From: Phoronis australis
Taxonomy: Eukaryota > Phoronida > Phoronidae
Direction of reading: 5' to 3'
Length of the DNA: 64,000 nt
NCBI GenBank assembly: GCA_002633005.1
Contig: NMRA01000027.1
Coordinates: forward strand, 1,167,788 to 1,231,787
Shown: one piece after another, positions 11,857 to 26,056 of the stretch
Layout: the number at the start of each line of letters is the position of its first letter
Position numbering within the stretch: position 1 is the stretch's first letter
Notes under the pieces: generated by a model
What the model was told of the DNA's origin: nothing
Databases searched by the model: none
Seen by the model: only the letters and a program-made list of their open reading frames with translations
Program-made: the position numbers and the translations under genes

Positions 11857-14800
11857 CCAAAGCTAAATATGTCAACAAGTTTTGAGATGTTGGATCTTTC
11901 TGTCAATTTATATTCTTGACACATAGCCTGTCACACTGTAAATGGAAAAACAGTTTAATCAAATCGTTTCAGTTTCTTGAATACTTCGAGCAGTAGGAAA
12001 TTAAAAATTCTAAATGTTTGTATGAGATATGGATCTTTGCCATCTGCCTTTCAAATGACTCAATTCCCCGTCCATTTTCCCATGCAAACCGATTGAGCTT
12101 TTGCCCAGCAATCAGGTATTAGAGACGTCATTGCAGCCTAAGTTTCGACCTTGACGCTGTAAGACAGCTGAGCTTTCTACCTTTCTACCAGATAGGCGTT
12201 CCGTAAATCCAATGCACTTGCCACCACATTCTATCCCGCAATTCAACAGTTCTACTCCAACCGCCATTTTGCTAGGTATACTCGTAAGGTCTCGAGCATT
12301 TTCTTGCGCAACCGTCGCCTTTCACTCCTGTCATTTGCATGGTCTTGCGTGATCTTGCTTTTTCGAGTTTCGCGTCTACGAACGCCTGATTCATTTTCCA
12401 GTAAAGGGGTTGGAGACAGTTTGCCAAACAGCCTCAAAGCAGTCCGTGTTTTATGACTATTTCAAATATCAAGTTATTACAGTCGGTAAACCTGAGTGAA
12501 AACATTCGGTGTGACGGCAATTTTGTACTTATTAAAGAAGCTTCTTGTCTTGGGTTGTTCCCATCACTTAAACTTATTTCACAATCTCAACAACATAAGC
12601 GCTGTGTAGCGGAATGTAGCGGATTAATCGCGATCATCTTGAAATTGGCGCTCTTTTGAAAAGGTCAAATTAAGCGTTCTCATGATAAAGTGACGCTGCT
12701 TTGAGTTATATTAGCTCAAAAACGAAGTCGGTGGCCCCTGTTTTTCATATTTCATAAAAAACACGGTAAATTTTAAAATAAGACACAAGAGAACAAAAAT
12801 AATGGCGTTGTTTTTAGTAATTTAGTAGAGTCCAAAACGCCAAAATTTGAGGTACTCAAAATATGTATACTTATGTCGTCGTAAGAAAGTCAGTAAACTG
12901 AGAAATATAATTAAAATTGTTAAACATAAAACTGACGTCGAACGTCAAAATTATTCCGTCTTCAGAAAGATTCAATCATTAGTTTTATTAGAGGTGAGTT
13001 TTCAGTAACCTATGAAAATTTCAAACATTTGGTAACCCGTCGACGATGAAGCTGCTTACTCGCAAGAAATTTCATTATCAAAAACCACTTTTCGAAAAAA
13101 GCTCATTCTTTAGTGACATCGTTGAGTTGATGAGAAGAGTAAATAAAGGAAATAACACGTGTTCGACTTTAATTTTTTATCATATTTTGCTTGTAAACGC
13201 GTGCATCGTGAATATTTTGCGGTGCATGGCAATTGAACAATTACATGACACAAGCGAACATAGCACCGGATAGTTTAATAAAGTTACGTTAGCGTGCAAG
13301 CAGGTATTTCCCTGGTGTTGATGCAAGACACGTCATCAAAAGAAGGCTATCATGATAGTATTATTAAATTCCCTATAAATTTTCGTTCCGTGAGTACCTT
13401 TTGATTTAAACCACTTTCAGTAATGAAATTAGTCTCGAATTGTTCCTTACTAAAATCAGATGTGATTTCTGGACTTAAAAAAACTAACAATTTGTTATTG
13501 TTTTAGAGTAGGCTCAACAATTTTGTTTATCACGGCAGATCATTTGATGCGACGAGCTTGATCAGGCAATAACAAACGGCTGTCAAATCTTCCCAAGCCT
13601 CACAACGCTTTTAGCGAACTAAGTGAGACCACTTAAAATGTGTAGCTGTGTATGGTCTGAATCAAAATTTTGTTTGTTTTTTGGCGGAACACAGGTCTAC
13701 ATGAATAACCACCAAGAAATTCAAATGATCCCTGTTTGACTCTACGCAGTGTGGTCACTGCAATCCGTAACTACCGATATTTTTGCTAAACCGACGATTC
13801 TTTGAAAAAGTGTCCTAACGCTTCCGATTTCTTGGTAAGTTTGGTTTTTACGTATGCACCTGGATTATTCTGTCTTCTTTGAAATACTTGGTGGATCCTC
13901 GTGTCCACTGAACTTTTGAACCGATCCCCGTGTTTTCTCTCCGATTCGCATGGACCAGTCCTCAATGACGGACACCGACTTGAAGGCCTATAACCTCATT
14001 TTTCACCATCAGCAGTAGCGGAACCAACAGCATGTTCTGAGGTAGCAAGAACCCTTGCTATGATGGGCAGGTACAGGGGTGCAAGTGTTAATTGGGGAAA
14101 AGTTTTCGATGGCCGGCTTAATGTGGCCATCAGATGTAATTAGGAAGATAAGGAACAATTAAAATATAATTAATCGTTACTCGGAATACGCCCGTTGAGT
14201 GATTCACTCGGAAAATAGTTGGCAGACCTTCTTCTGCTCAAGGGCAGCGTAGTTTGGCAAAGATTGTTAGCATTGCTTTCGAAAAATTTCGCGGTGGAGT
14301 TTGCAGCGGCTCACGTCAGCTGATCGACCAAAGAAAACATGGCAATCTGGTAGTCACGTGGAAAGTATTAGCCGGCTAAAAGGATATAGCGTGTCTAATG
14401 TGAGACCCGTAGGCTGACCAAACGCTCGGTGTAATGCGGGGTTTGTTTGATTTGGTATCCAGGCCCGCATCAATGTTACTTATGAACCGATATAGCAACG
14501 TCAATTAGGGAAATCAGTATGTTTCATTCTAAGTTCCATGAACTAGAGCCAGATGATAAGATGGTCAACAAATGTTCAGCTGCGAGCCATCGACGAGATT
14601 TGGGTGTTCAGTCAGTGCAGCATTTGTCGGAACTTTTTGCAAGGATTATCTGATAACGGCTCTATATTCGGATACATCGGTGAAACATTTAATTACCTTT
14701 CCACGAGACTAAGTGCTGATTTTTAACCGAATTCCTAAAGCTATCGAAAGTTCAAGCAACTGATGAAGATATCAATTTGCACTGAACCAACGTTGGATTA

Positions 14801-14978
14801 ATAATATCACGAAGTCTTCGAACAGCGAATGACGAATGTTGTGCCAGCGATATCAGTGTCAAGATAAAACGTGATTTTTTCCATCAAAAAGAAAATTACT
14901 CCTGCATTAAGTCAGTCGTTCCATAGAACCGAGTCACTGTAGTTCTACGAACAGATTGTGCATCTAAATAGTGTCAGA
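11857..14978 (+). other. Intron 1: unique sequence without supported exon
   Basis: Mixed composition with visibly more CpG than 4-9 kb. Short open frames only, none with recognisable protein content. The 3' part should hold the promoter and 5' leader of the candidate first exon at 14979, but I cannot place a transcription start. Confidence 0.5.
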
Positions 14979-15039
14979 ATGCCGGGCTACAAGTATCCCG
15001 GAGGTGTATCCTATATACATCCGAATTCCTCCCGTTCAG
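14979..15039 (+). CDS. SVIL: Candidate alternative first coding exon of the supervillin-like gene
   Basis: ATG at 14979 has A at -3. Twenty codons follow (MPGYKYPGGV...NSSRS), plus one base, then a strong donor TTCAG/GTGAGT at 15040. An in-frame TAG at 14940-14942 precedes it, so the reading begins here and not upstream. The phase-1 end matches exon 2 at 44312, giving ...SSRS-G-RRDYLSRSES. This would make an isoform that lacks the giant exon 1 but keeps the supervillin signature. The peptide reads like an ordinary N-terminus, with no signal sequence. There is no transcript evidence here, so this is inference from start context, donor strength and phase. Confidence 0.5.
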
Positions 15040-18000
15040 GTGAGTTATTTGGAAATACCTGTTGTCTTGTCAGTGTGACGGATCGATAGACACTTTAGCA
15101 GACTTACACCAGTTTAGTGTGTACGGTAAAGTTTCATAAAATTCGAACAAAAACAATGGCCAAAATGTTTATTTTCATTTTTCAATTGATTCAAACTCTC
15201 GCTGTATTGTCAAAAATGTTCAAAATATCATCACGAGTTTGTTGATGACCCCCGTACTATATAAATCTTTCAAATGATCAAGTAAAATAGTCTTCTTGTT
15301 TACTCATATTGAAAATTTTGATAAACTAAAATTTTACTTTGTGTGTTCTAATTTGAAGAAACTTTACCGTAATTAACATAAACGATGTGTCAGCGGTGAT
15401 GGCTGAATCACTTATAAATTATCAGAATGTTATGGTGTTCCTCACAGATTTATTTGATGGTGATATTTCACTCCAGTTATACAACAATTGACTTACTGAA
15501 GTAGGCATTACATATCGTCAGGTAGGTTAATTTGGGGGGACAGCATCTAAAATTACGTGGTATATACTGTTTGGTGTCCAATTTTGTATGTTTACTTGTT
15601 CTCTGTATTTGCACGTGATTATGCCGGTGAGACTCACTTCTATAATTTTTATGAATGATCTCCTGGAAACTCGTGCTAACTCGTGTCCTGGTGTTTTTGC
15701 ACGGGTTTCACAGCGACTAAGAATGTGAGACGTAGTGCTTTTCTAGACATATCTCTTTGATTTCAATCAAAATTTTGTTGCCATTGAGATTGACGGCTGC
15801 GTTGCATCCCATCCCGGCATTCCACGATTAGCTCATTACCACATAAAAGCGCCTTTCGCCTAATTTTTAGGTTCTGGTGTGCACGAGGGGGCGAATAGGG
15901 GCGAAACGCCATTTCTTTCATTCACGAACATTTTTAAACGCTGGAAGTGTTGTGTGAATTTCTTGGATATCCCACATTACAATACGTGAATTGACGATGT
16001 GGTGGTCTCAAAGAATGTATAAAAATACTGGAAAATATTCCATTGCATGTCCATACAAGAATGCTGTCCACCAAATGCCCTGTCGCCATGTAGCGACAAA
16101 GCATATTTTCTCTAGTCGCCGCCGTACCAGAAAATGTTTACTGACTTACATGTACACTATCTTGATTACAACGCACATAACGGGCCTGTCCGATTCATGT
16201 ACATGCAATTTAGTAAGCGATGCAAGATGGTACATCATAATCTTTATGGACACATAGGTATGCTTAGTTGGCAGTGCACTAGTAGTGTGTTATGATCGGT
16301 ACGATGATTTGTGATTTATAGGTTTCCTGACTGTCAAAGTCTTATAGGTCTTATATACTTGGTAAATGCGGAGAAAGCATGGGAAAATGGACTAGGTAAT
16401 AAAATGGGTCGACAGGTTCCACCATCTGGATTTAACTATTGTGAAACAAAGCCTGGAACTCATACAGCGAAAGGTTAACTCGGGTGGCTTTTTAGGTCTG
16501 TTTATGTTAAGTGTAATCTAAACTATGTTTGACAGATTGTCAAATATTATTTTTAAATAACTGAAAAATAACTTTCCAACTGCGAGTACTGTTCTGACTC
16601 GCATGTGAGCGCAGAGGGAAAGGCTTTTAAAACGCAGACAAAAACAAGTTTAGTAGCATTCGAATTAGTACCGGTACGTGAAGCTATTAGTAAGCTTATG
16701 GGCATTTCACGAGTTTAGTAGTTCGGGAAGGGGCCATTGTACATATGTTCTACTGTCTCTCACATAAAGTATGCTTTGGTCTCAAGTTGGCTTGCACGCG
16801 TGAAATCGCAGCTTTCGGCACCCTTGCGTTACACACATGTCAGAGAGAGAAAAAACTGCCTGGTATATAGTTATTTTGGCTTGAACTTTCCTGCATACCA
16901 ATCGAACCATGACTGCGGACTACGAATTACTGGTCAGAGTGGAAGGTCACTGCTCCTAACGATGACTCAGTGTCAATTGTGAAGCTCATAGAGTATATAC
17001 AGACAGTTTAGTAGTTCAATTTCGAGCACCTGAAAAGCATTACAGTCCCGGTAAAAATACCTAAGGTAAACGAAATGTCTGTAAGGAATTTGAAACTATC
17101 CCCTTGTCCTTGGCTCTGAAAACGTGCGGTTTTGCAGACACCAACAGAGGGGGCGATGTCTTTTGAAGACGGAGGGTTTACTAGCTTTCGTTGTTTCGCA
17201 ACACCGCTTAGAAGACTTTTAAAATATTTTGTTGCTATCTAAAATACATTATTACTGACTTCAGCTGAAGACAGTTATCGTAGTCACCATAACTATCACT
17301 ATACCGGTTGATCGATTGCCATCCGATTACCTCATTTCGCAATTCTTTGTTCGTCGTGAGAGTAGCCAGTGGAATGGCGCACTGATCTGATGGAGCCCGT
17401 GAAATGATAACATCACTAATTACGATGTTACACGATGTCCTAGCGTACCAATAACCTTTTAAAATTATCACTCAATGTATTTTCTGCCTCTTTTAAGTTT
17501 TCTGCTTCATTTTACTATTCACTGAACTGTATACGTCCAAATATCAAAACGAAAAATCGGCCAATTAGTGAAAGTTATGAAACGCAAACTATCGGTGTTT
17601 TAGTGCCACGTTTATAAAACATAACCTCGCAAATATCACGTGATCAACTGATTTAGCCCAGGCTATTCATCACTTGATCTGACATCACATTCGGGTCAGA
17701 ATCAATAGTCATGTTGTGTTTGCAGGCCACGAATGTAAAGAAGATCAAAATTTCCCTTGCTGTTCGCGAGCTATTTTGTGGCAGGTTTGTAGATTTTTGT
17801 TTTGGAATCTTTAAAATGGAACCGTCTTGGGATTCTGTAAAAGTGAAATGAAATTGACGCTTTCCTTGAAAACATTCGTTATAAGAAATGAAAGTTATTG
17901 ATTCTCTTTAACAAAAATAAATTGCAGAATGTTGATAGGGGTGCAGTGAAGTCAACAAAATTAGTGGAACGAGCGATTTAGGGGAGTTCACCAAGTTATG

Positions 18001-19020
18001 AGTTGATTGCGCGTGTGCGGATGTGTCCCATATGTGTGTACATTTACACCCAAGGGGCAGGACATGGAAAAAGTATACTTGACGTCACATGCGGCTTAAA
18101 TGGGTGAAATTTTCACGAGTCGCCCCATGAAAGGTTGCCTTTTCCGTTCAAATCCCCCACAAAATGGTCCACTTTGGGAATTCGAAACTCTATAAAAGCC
18201 CCCTTTACAGTTATATAAATCTACAAACTGTTTTTCAAAACTATGTGTAATATAACTTTTGTTATAAATCGTGTACTCATTTTACCTAACATCTCTACTT
18301 GTGTAGTGTTTCGAGCTAATTAATTGTCTAAAGATTTTGTTATCGAAGAAATTAATCCCTGTGACCCCTACCAGATGGGGTATCTCTGGAGCAAAAACCC
18401 TACGAAAGATTGAATTTTCAGGGAAGCACCCCCATTCAAGTGGTCCCATTTTTCAAATCCACTCTCTGCGTTATCGTAATTTGGCAAATCCACCTCGTCA
18501 AATTGTAATCGAATGCCCCCAGGCATTTGTGCCACGCGACATAACCCATCGATGGTTTCATCTTTTCAGTTGGTTTGAGTGTTTTCAAGTAAAGCACGTG
18601 CTTTTCTAACCCGTTAAACTATACAACTACGGTTAGACGAGACTGCGGCAGAACATATGGTTGCCTGCAGAACGTTCCATCATTATCTCTGTACCTGCCC
18701 GTCATGATTTGTAATGAAACATTCGTAGCAGCTGCGCTTGATAGCACTATGCCAAGTGAAGACAGGCTAAGAGGATTGAAGTGTCTGATTTTCCGGGCGG
18801 GCAGCTTTAATTACGACGATGATAGGCCGCGCTTACACCGTGAACTGGTTGTTAACGCCGATCTGGATCAGTGTCACGTTCATCAAAATCCAAATGGCCC
18901 ATGCGCATGCGTACTCATGTTTTTTATACAGTTTCCCAGGTTAGGGAAGGCGTTACGTAAAATGTTCGCTATGCAACGTAAATATTGTGTGTATCATGGC
19001 GATCAAACAGGGTAAATTTG
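15040..19020 (+). other. Intron 1: no exon seen; one perfect CRE-like site
   Basis: Non-coding. A palindromic TGACGTCA occurs at 18080-18087, the consensus for CREB/ATF factors. It lies 3 kb from any candidate exon, so its role is unknown. Open frames of 90-103 codons at 18337-18609 and 18704-19015 show no recognisable family, and I do not call them genes. Confidence 0.5.
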
Positions 19021-19382
19021 AGTGGCGGATCTAGGGTATCATAAGGGGGGGCCCAATATGTTGCCTCGGGTTACTGGGCAAAGCGCGAATGTGTGTGCAC
19101 AGGCGGCCTGGAAGTTGCGGGGGCTGGGGACGTGTGGACCGTGGACCTACTGTTCAGGAAAATCTATCGGTGGACTAAAAAAAAAACAACGGGACACGAC
19201 GACACGATTCCGCCGTGGTCTGGAATCTGAGCCCCCCGCCCCCTCCCTCGTCCGCTACCTGTTCTACTTACTGAACTCAATATTTCCTCACGCTTCACGC
19301 AGTTGCTGTTTCATTTTGCTTGCGGCAGCCAAGGGGGGGGGGGGGGGGCGGGCTGGGACCCCCGTAAATCCGCCTATGACTT
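19021..19382. mobile_element. Candidate transposon remnant with related inverted ends and a poly-G tract
   Basis: The left end reads AGTGGCGGATCTAGGG. The reverse complement of the right end reads AGTCATAGGCGGATTTACGG. The shared GGCGGATYTA core in opposite orientation suggests terminal inverted repeats of a short DNA element of about 360 bp. A run of about 16 G lies at 19333-19348. An open frame runs through it but looks compositional. Confidence 0.4.
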
Positions 19383-20829
19383 TAGATCAAACGATTAATT
19401 AACTAATAATACCATAATTGCACACCTATCAACCAAGGTGTGATGTTTATTATTTATCTGATATGGCAATATCTTTTTGATTAAATGAGCATTTTTCGTG
19501 TGCCAACAACCTCCCTGTTCTTGAAGCGAGTACGCAATATTTTAACACCTACAGATAAAAACAGCAAGGGATTGCTCCAACATTATGATGGTATTTGTTG
19601 CAAGAATAGTTGGATGGGGTTGCGACCAATTGATTTCTTTGCGTCTGGCGTCAGACGTTTCTAACTTTATGCATGTGAGCGATGTTAGGCCCATGCATAT
19701 ATTTTTTATTTGTTGACTCTTCGACAGTCTCCACGTCCCACCATCAAGCGATTGGGCACACAATCAACCCGCCATGTGAAACTGCGCCTATACGTGCGGA
19801 GCACTCGAGTAGAACCAACTTTTAAACAGTATTCTTGTGAAACATGACTTATTCGCTACGCGGAGTATCAAACTTAACTAAGTAAATGAAAAATTTTGCT
19901 GAAAACACGCAAAAGCACTCAGTGACTATGTGAAGCTTAGGCGCACCAGCGGATACGTGAGTACAAAGTTTCTTTGAAAAAATACAGTATTTCGAATGTA
20001 GGTGCATGCGCCTGAATACTCACACGCAGATGGGCCTAATCCTCCGGAACTACTTTATGTTTGAATACTCGTGGTTCGCGATTGCCTCGTGTTTTTCAAC
20101 ACATTTTCTTCACATAGTTTTCGTGACAGTGCCACTGGTCATCGGTGCTGGCTATGTTTGTTGAACATGCGTAACCTCAAAGGTATCTTGAGAAGTCAAA
20201 GCTGAAATTCCTCGGGAGGGGATTGTTTAGGCAACATCACGAGGGATTGTACAGCATGAGACAATGTATGCAAGAGACGGCGGGCTTCAGTCAGGACGCA
20301 ATAATCACAATAGCAAACGAAGCTCTTTAAGTGTCAGGCATGTCTTCTCGACGTTTCAATCAAGGCGTAGTTGATTATTTTTCTTGTTGTGCATAATTTG
20401 TTGTCATTGCAAATGCAGACAGTTCTCTCAAATTAGCCCGTCGGGTAACTCAATCTGTACTGTGTGTTCTATGAAAACATGTCTTGTAATTAAACAGATA
20501 TGCGCGCTTGTTCTTCAAGCTGCAATTAAAACAAGTCCCAGTCCACATGGGTGTGATAGGATCTTCTGTGCTGGTTACTCATGTCGCATCTGATCATTAT
20601 CATATTCAAAGTTTACAGTGCCACTGAACTGAAATTACGAGTGAAACTTTACAAAACTATAAAAGACATGGAGAAATTACTGATAGTACAATGGATAAAG
20701 AATAAATGAAAGCAATCTGACGAGCGACACTTCGTGAAAGAAATTTAAAATTCAAAGAATGAGAATCGACGGCAGTACCAAGAACATAAACAATCATGAC
20801 CCTTTCGCTTATTGCACTGTATTAGATAG
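19383..20829 (+). other. Intron 1: nothing recognised
   Basis: Non-coding sequence of mixed composition. Only short open frames, with no splice-flanked exon that I can defend. Confidence 0.5.
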
Positions 20830-21520
20830 CCCGTAAACAGATCTATTTACGTACCAAATTTGAAATGGTTCGGCCAAAGGATCACGTAACTCCGCAAACA
20901 TAATTAAAAAAAGGTCGTTACAGCGCCACCTTGGGCCCGATTTCGCTCAAGAACAGCAGTCCTCGGGCTAGTGACTACACTGTACCTAAGTTTCAGGTCG
21001 ATGAGACGAAAACTGCGATCTCTAGCACAAATGTGATAGGCTAACAAAGTGCAGTAAATCTCGAATATCGCGTGAACGCTAAGTCGTAGCAAGTAACAGC
21101 TTTCACATATTGATAGCGCTTTGAAAAGATCTATCCAGATACCAAATTTCAGACTGATCCCCCTAGGGACGGCAAAAATCAGTTATTTGGCTACTAGTCC
21201 TCTGAAAATCTCGTATGACATGAGAACGGTAAGAACTAGAGAAAAAACATACGAGACACTTGCCATAGCCCTTGAAATGATCTATCCACAGAAAAAAAAA
21301 ATCAGAAAAATCGGACCAGAAACAGCGGCGGAGCTTTGGCTTCGTATACAAAAAAGGGGAAAATGGCCGCCACAGCACCATCTTGTATCGGATTCCAGCA
21401 AAAAGCAACAGGCTTCGAGCCATTCACGTTGATCCCATAAGAATTGCGATCTGTAGCGTGCGAACAAGAAACAAACAGATTTAAAATTTTTATCTAGATG
21501 ACGAAGCAGCATAGTTGGTC
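20830..21520. repeat. Diverged two-unit repeat
   Basis: Related blocks recur: AGATCTATTTACGTACCAAATTT near 20840 resembles AGATCTATCCAGATACCAAATTT near 21127. GTTACAGCGCCACCTTG near 20917 resembles GCCACAGCACCATCTTG near 21370. AACTGCGATCTCTAGC near 21011 resembles AATTGCGATCTGTAGC near 21442. The pattern suggests an old, degenerate tandem or composite repeat. Open frames on both strands here are probably incidental. Confidence 0.5.
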
Positions 21521-24500
21521 AAATAAAAGCAAGGTCCATAATTGCCGAAAACAGAAGGCCAATGTTGGTTGCTATGAAGTTCCCGGGGAACAGGCGACCT
21601 ATTTGATACTGAAGTAATTCATGTCGACGGTTGAAACTTAGGCTACAGTAAGTTGCATACGCCCATCTCAAAGCGGGTGAGGTCTTTACTTATGCGTGTT
21701 TTTTCGAGGAGTTCTCAGGGAATGTCATGGCCCCCAAATGTCGGGTCTAATTTAAGCTTCGGTTACCTGTTGAGGGAGTTCTTGAACAATGTACGTGCTG
21801 CTCATTCGGAAACTGACTCATCTCTGAAGACTCCACGAAACCATCCAAATTCAAATATTGGAGATGAACGCTCTCACTACATGTATGTGTTTATTTGCGA
21901 TTACTGAAGTTTTGACACGACCCCAAAGCTCTTGATCGCCAATGGTAAACACAGGTTAGGAAGAATTCTGTTTATAGTTTTTAGTACATTGGCTGAGATG
22001 AGTAAAAATGTTGGAAGCCAAAGCTTAAACAAGTTAAATATCTCTGGATGAATCAATGCCATGGCATGAGAGAATTACCAAATGCAGCATTATGACGTTC
22101 AAATGATACACTCATTGGCATGTGCCATGAAGGGGACAATTAAACACTGCAAATAAATTACAGCTGAAGCAAGGAACTCAGAAATTGAGGGAATATAAAT
22201 ATGTAGTTAAAGGAATAGCTCAGCCATCCAACGAGCGAAGTCAACCTTCATTTGTCTTTGGGCCATGTTTATTTGCGTTTAGACCGTCATCAGTGATCCT
22301 CAGTCTGGTTCTGGAAGAGCGCCACATTAGAAACACAGAGGGCGCAAGTAGCTTGGGTCTAGGTTGTTCGACCGCTTTGCTGCAGCTACGATGGGTTCCT
22401 ATTACGCATTATCTAGGTGTATCATTTGACGATCAGACCCCTCTAGTTTTTCTGGATCCACACTTGTGTAGGTTTTGTATAACTTCAAGCATGAAACACA
22501 GCAGGTGTCGAAACAAGTTCGATAAAACGGGCTGCTATATTTTTCTCGGTTGCCACTCCCCGCGTTTGTCACAGTGTGGGAGGTACCTTTACATTTGACT
22601 CTCGAGAGATTCCTGTAACTACTACGCATAAGCTGAATCTTGTTCGGATAATCCGGCTCTGCAGTCACGACCCTCTAAGCTCTTCTCTTACGTAAGTCAA
22701 CACTGGTGTCCTCGTGGACTCAAAGCACGTGTCATTATTTTGGAACTCTCCATGCTTTGGAGACAAGTTTCAGACGTACGGCGCCGACGTCGCTTGAAAT
22801 TTTAAGTCTCGTTCAAGATCGCCTCTGAACATCTGGGATATTTGCTTAATTTTCTTCTTTACCGCTCTCGAATAGTCGGTAAGTAATTCATGAATTTGAA
22901 CAAATATCACGAGAACTATATCATTTCCCCCTATTTTAACAGTTCTCTGTTGAATTTGATGTTTTAACAATCAGTACGTCTGTGGAAAAGTGCGGAATTT
23001 CGTCGAGCTGATTGAGCAACCACGGCACAGAACTGGCGAGCATTTTCGTTCTGACATTCGCGTAGTCAAGCAATGACCCCAGGTCCCTATACACCCCCAT
23101 TGTTTATATCTCACACCCGTTGGTGTGCGTTTCTCACTCGCCTTTAGACACTAGTTATTTACTGCCAGTCTAAGTCAAACATTCAGTGACTCGGTGTTTG
23201 CCTTCTCGAAATGCTGGAATGTTACATCTGACTATCCTTTAAGCCAAGATCAATCTAAACAAACCGTAAATAGTTATTTAGAGACAGGTTATGTGACTAA
23301 TGTAAACCAATAAATTTGACTTTCAACAGAGATCTAAATTAATCAATTTTAAGGACTCTTGTTATCACACTTTCCCTTAAATTGCAAATCGGCTAATCTA
23401 TTTGCTTTTTTATCAAACCATTGATCTATGATTCTTGTGAATCCAGGTCAATGCAAACTAAATTCTCATCATCTTGAACACCCTTCTATTACATTTTGTC
23501 CGTCAGTTGCTTTTTCAACCCTGAAAACTTTTCGTAACTCATATCCCAAGGTTATTCAGTAATCTCTTTATTATGTGACCACCTACTGCCCCCCATTGCT
23601 ACTGACTGTTTACTTAATCTCATTCCATCCTACTGAATGGAACGAACTTGTCAAAGGTACATTGTGCGCAATGTTATTTTTGATACTATTAAGTGATATG
23701 GTATTTAAAGATACTCATACTTGAAGGCAGGTAGCTACTTTAAATGGACAATCAGACTTTAAGCAAACATTTGACTGTGTAGTGTACACCTCAGTTGACA
23801 CCCATATTTTTATTTGTATGCAAATCTTATCAACTAGTCTTCTTTTTAATCTTGTATTTGTAATGGTGAACTGAACTTTATAAGACTCAATTTCGCCTTA
23901 AAAGATTTATCTTCAGCGAGTGATTAACATTGTTGTTTAAAGTTGCAAGTTATGTAGTGATGTTTTGAAACATGTGCTTCAATGTTTCAATAGTGTGGCT
24001 TCAGTTTACTTATGTGACTTGCACAGTTTGTAGAGACCTGTTGTTGTTATTGTTAGACTTTCCCTGAGGCATGATACAAAGTTTATATTTTGTATTTGAA
24101 CACTTAAATTGTTATTACAAGAACTTTGGGAGACCAGTGGAGTGCCCATGGATTGACAAACTTTTAAACCAGTTCAGAAATTTCACTTTCGCCAAACGGC
24201 TGTATTTTTATGCTTCACTTTTTAAGTTTAAGCTAAAAACTTACCGTAAAGCAGGAGCACTTGTGCTTTATTCAACTGACAAACGGCATGTTGTGTGCAG
24301 TTGATCGAACTCAACAAACCTGTGTGTAGAATGGATACATCATTTCACCTGCTTCAGGCTCACTGTTTAGCGTAATGTCAACTTGCCAAATGCGACCTGG
24401 TAAATTTCCCAGGTTACCAAATGGCGACTTTGGTCGCCAAAACAAAAAACTGTTTGGGCCGTTGCGAAAGTTCTGGCCTCTACAAAATAAACCCCAAAAA

Positions 24501-25980
24501 TAAAATAAGCGAGATACCTGATATGAAACCAACTTCAATGAATGATTCCGACTCTTGTCTATCTACTTCCTGTAATATTTTAAGCAAATGCATTTGACGA
24601 CTTTGTGGCAACGTGGAATGTTACCAGGCCACCAAACAAAATCTGATGTTGCATTGACGACCTGTAGGTCGCCAAGTGAAAACTGCTGTGTAGACATGAG
24701 CTGACTGAAACACTTTCAGTTTAAAGAGGGCGGTAAAGAGGGCAGAAGAATTCAATGAGGGTTTAAATTCAGCTGCTGATATTAAAAGGGTACACAGCCC
24801 CTCTTAAGAAGCATGTGTATCATTGTAATACACTTGATACTTTATGTTTCAGATATATTGTATGTGGTGTAATACACAAGTTTATGGTAGTTATCTGTTT
24901 GAATCAGCTTGTCCATCTAACAGACCTCACTGTCTGAACCACAGCACTCCGTGGTCTGTGGTGGTTAGTGATAGCCTATCCACATCCTGTTGGTAGGGGG
25001 CACCTGTTCTTGATGTGCCCAAGAGAGGATGCTAGGATCACAGTGCTGTCAGTCAGGAAGTTACAGATAACTACACAATGTATCTTGTGTTGAAACGAGA
25101 TAACAACCGAATATTCACAGGCATTTGTTTTAGTGGGTCACAGGCTTGCTAGAAAGCAAAAGAATAAAATTGGTTGCTTCCATAAGTTTGTGAATGATTT
25201 CTTCTGAGGACTGGATAATTTATGATCAGTGTGCATGACTCAAAGTGATCATATATCTGAGTAATTGTCACTTGATGAATTGTCATGGTGTGTACCTGAC
25301 AATATATTAAAGGGGCACAATTGGCAATCCACACATGCTCATCTACCATTTTTCACTCTGTCGAAAATTGCATGAATATAAGATAAACAGTTGTACATTA
25401 TTCCACCCCAAAACACTGTACATGATGACAGAAACTTGATTCTGTCAAATATTTTAGTCCTACCCCATTTGGAAAGGAAATCCGGCTCCCAAAAATGTGG
25501 ACAAATTGTCTCTTCCAAAACCACCACACTTGAATGCCAATCAATGCTCAACATAAGCAGGTTGCAGAATGCGGCCAAAAAGAATGTTAGCCAACTGTTT
25601 TTTGCAGTCTTGGACTGTTTGACCTGAAATGATCACTACAGATTCCTCAGCCATTAGACCGCATTGGTTAAATGTTATAACAGGCTGCCATTTTGTAGAA
25701 AAGTAAGCTGCCACCAGATAAATAGACTTTACTCATTCACAGCACTGAGCCAAGCAGGTTAAAGGGACGTTGTCGTTTTTTGGATAATTGTTGCATGGGA
25801 TAGACTTCAATGAAATTAAAGCAACAAAATCTGTTGTATATTTAAGATTTCATTATAAATATCTGTTCTATGCCAGACAGCAGAAACCAAGGGTTGTGAC
25901 TTAACGAGTTGAATACCTTAAAATATTGTGCAATTTAGTCTGCTATGGAGCTGTTATCAGGGGGTTCCACATTCAAAAGA
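21521..25980 (+). other. Intron 1: nothing recognised
   Basis: Non-coding sequence. From about 23 kb the sequence becomes AT-rich again. No exon with good splice sites and matching phase was found. Confidence 0.45.
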
Positions 25981-26056
25981 AAGTCACTTTCATCGCCGAT
26001 AAATTAAGACCGCAAGCTCAGTGAGGAGCTGGAAAATCAAAAGGTTTAGGTGTGCG

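Noticed and set aside
10688-11919. Longer frames continuing past the MNGFLS donor (135 and 81 codons)
   Set aside because: They read through a strong GTGAGT donor into sequence without recognisable protein content; the short spliced version is the better reading.
18080-18087. Perfect TGACGTCA site as a promoter element
   Set aside because: A single palindromic site is expected about once in 65 kb by chance and no exon start is near.
18337-19402. Three + strand open frames of 90-126 codons
   Set aside because: No family recognised, poor composition for coding; the last runs through a poly-G tract and a likely transposon remnant and has no ATG.
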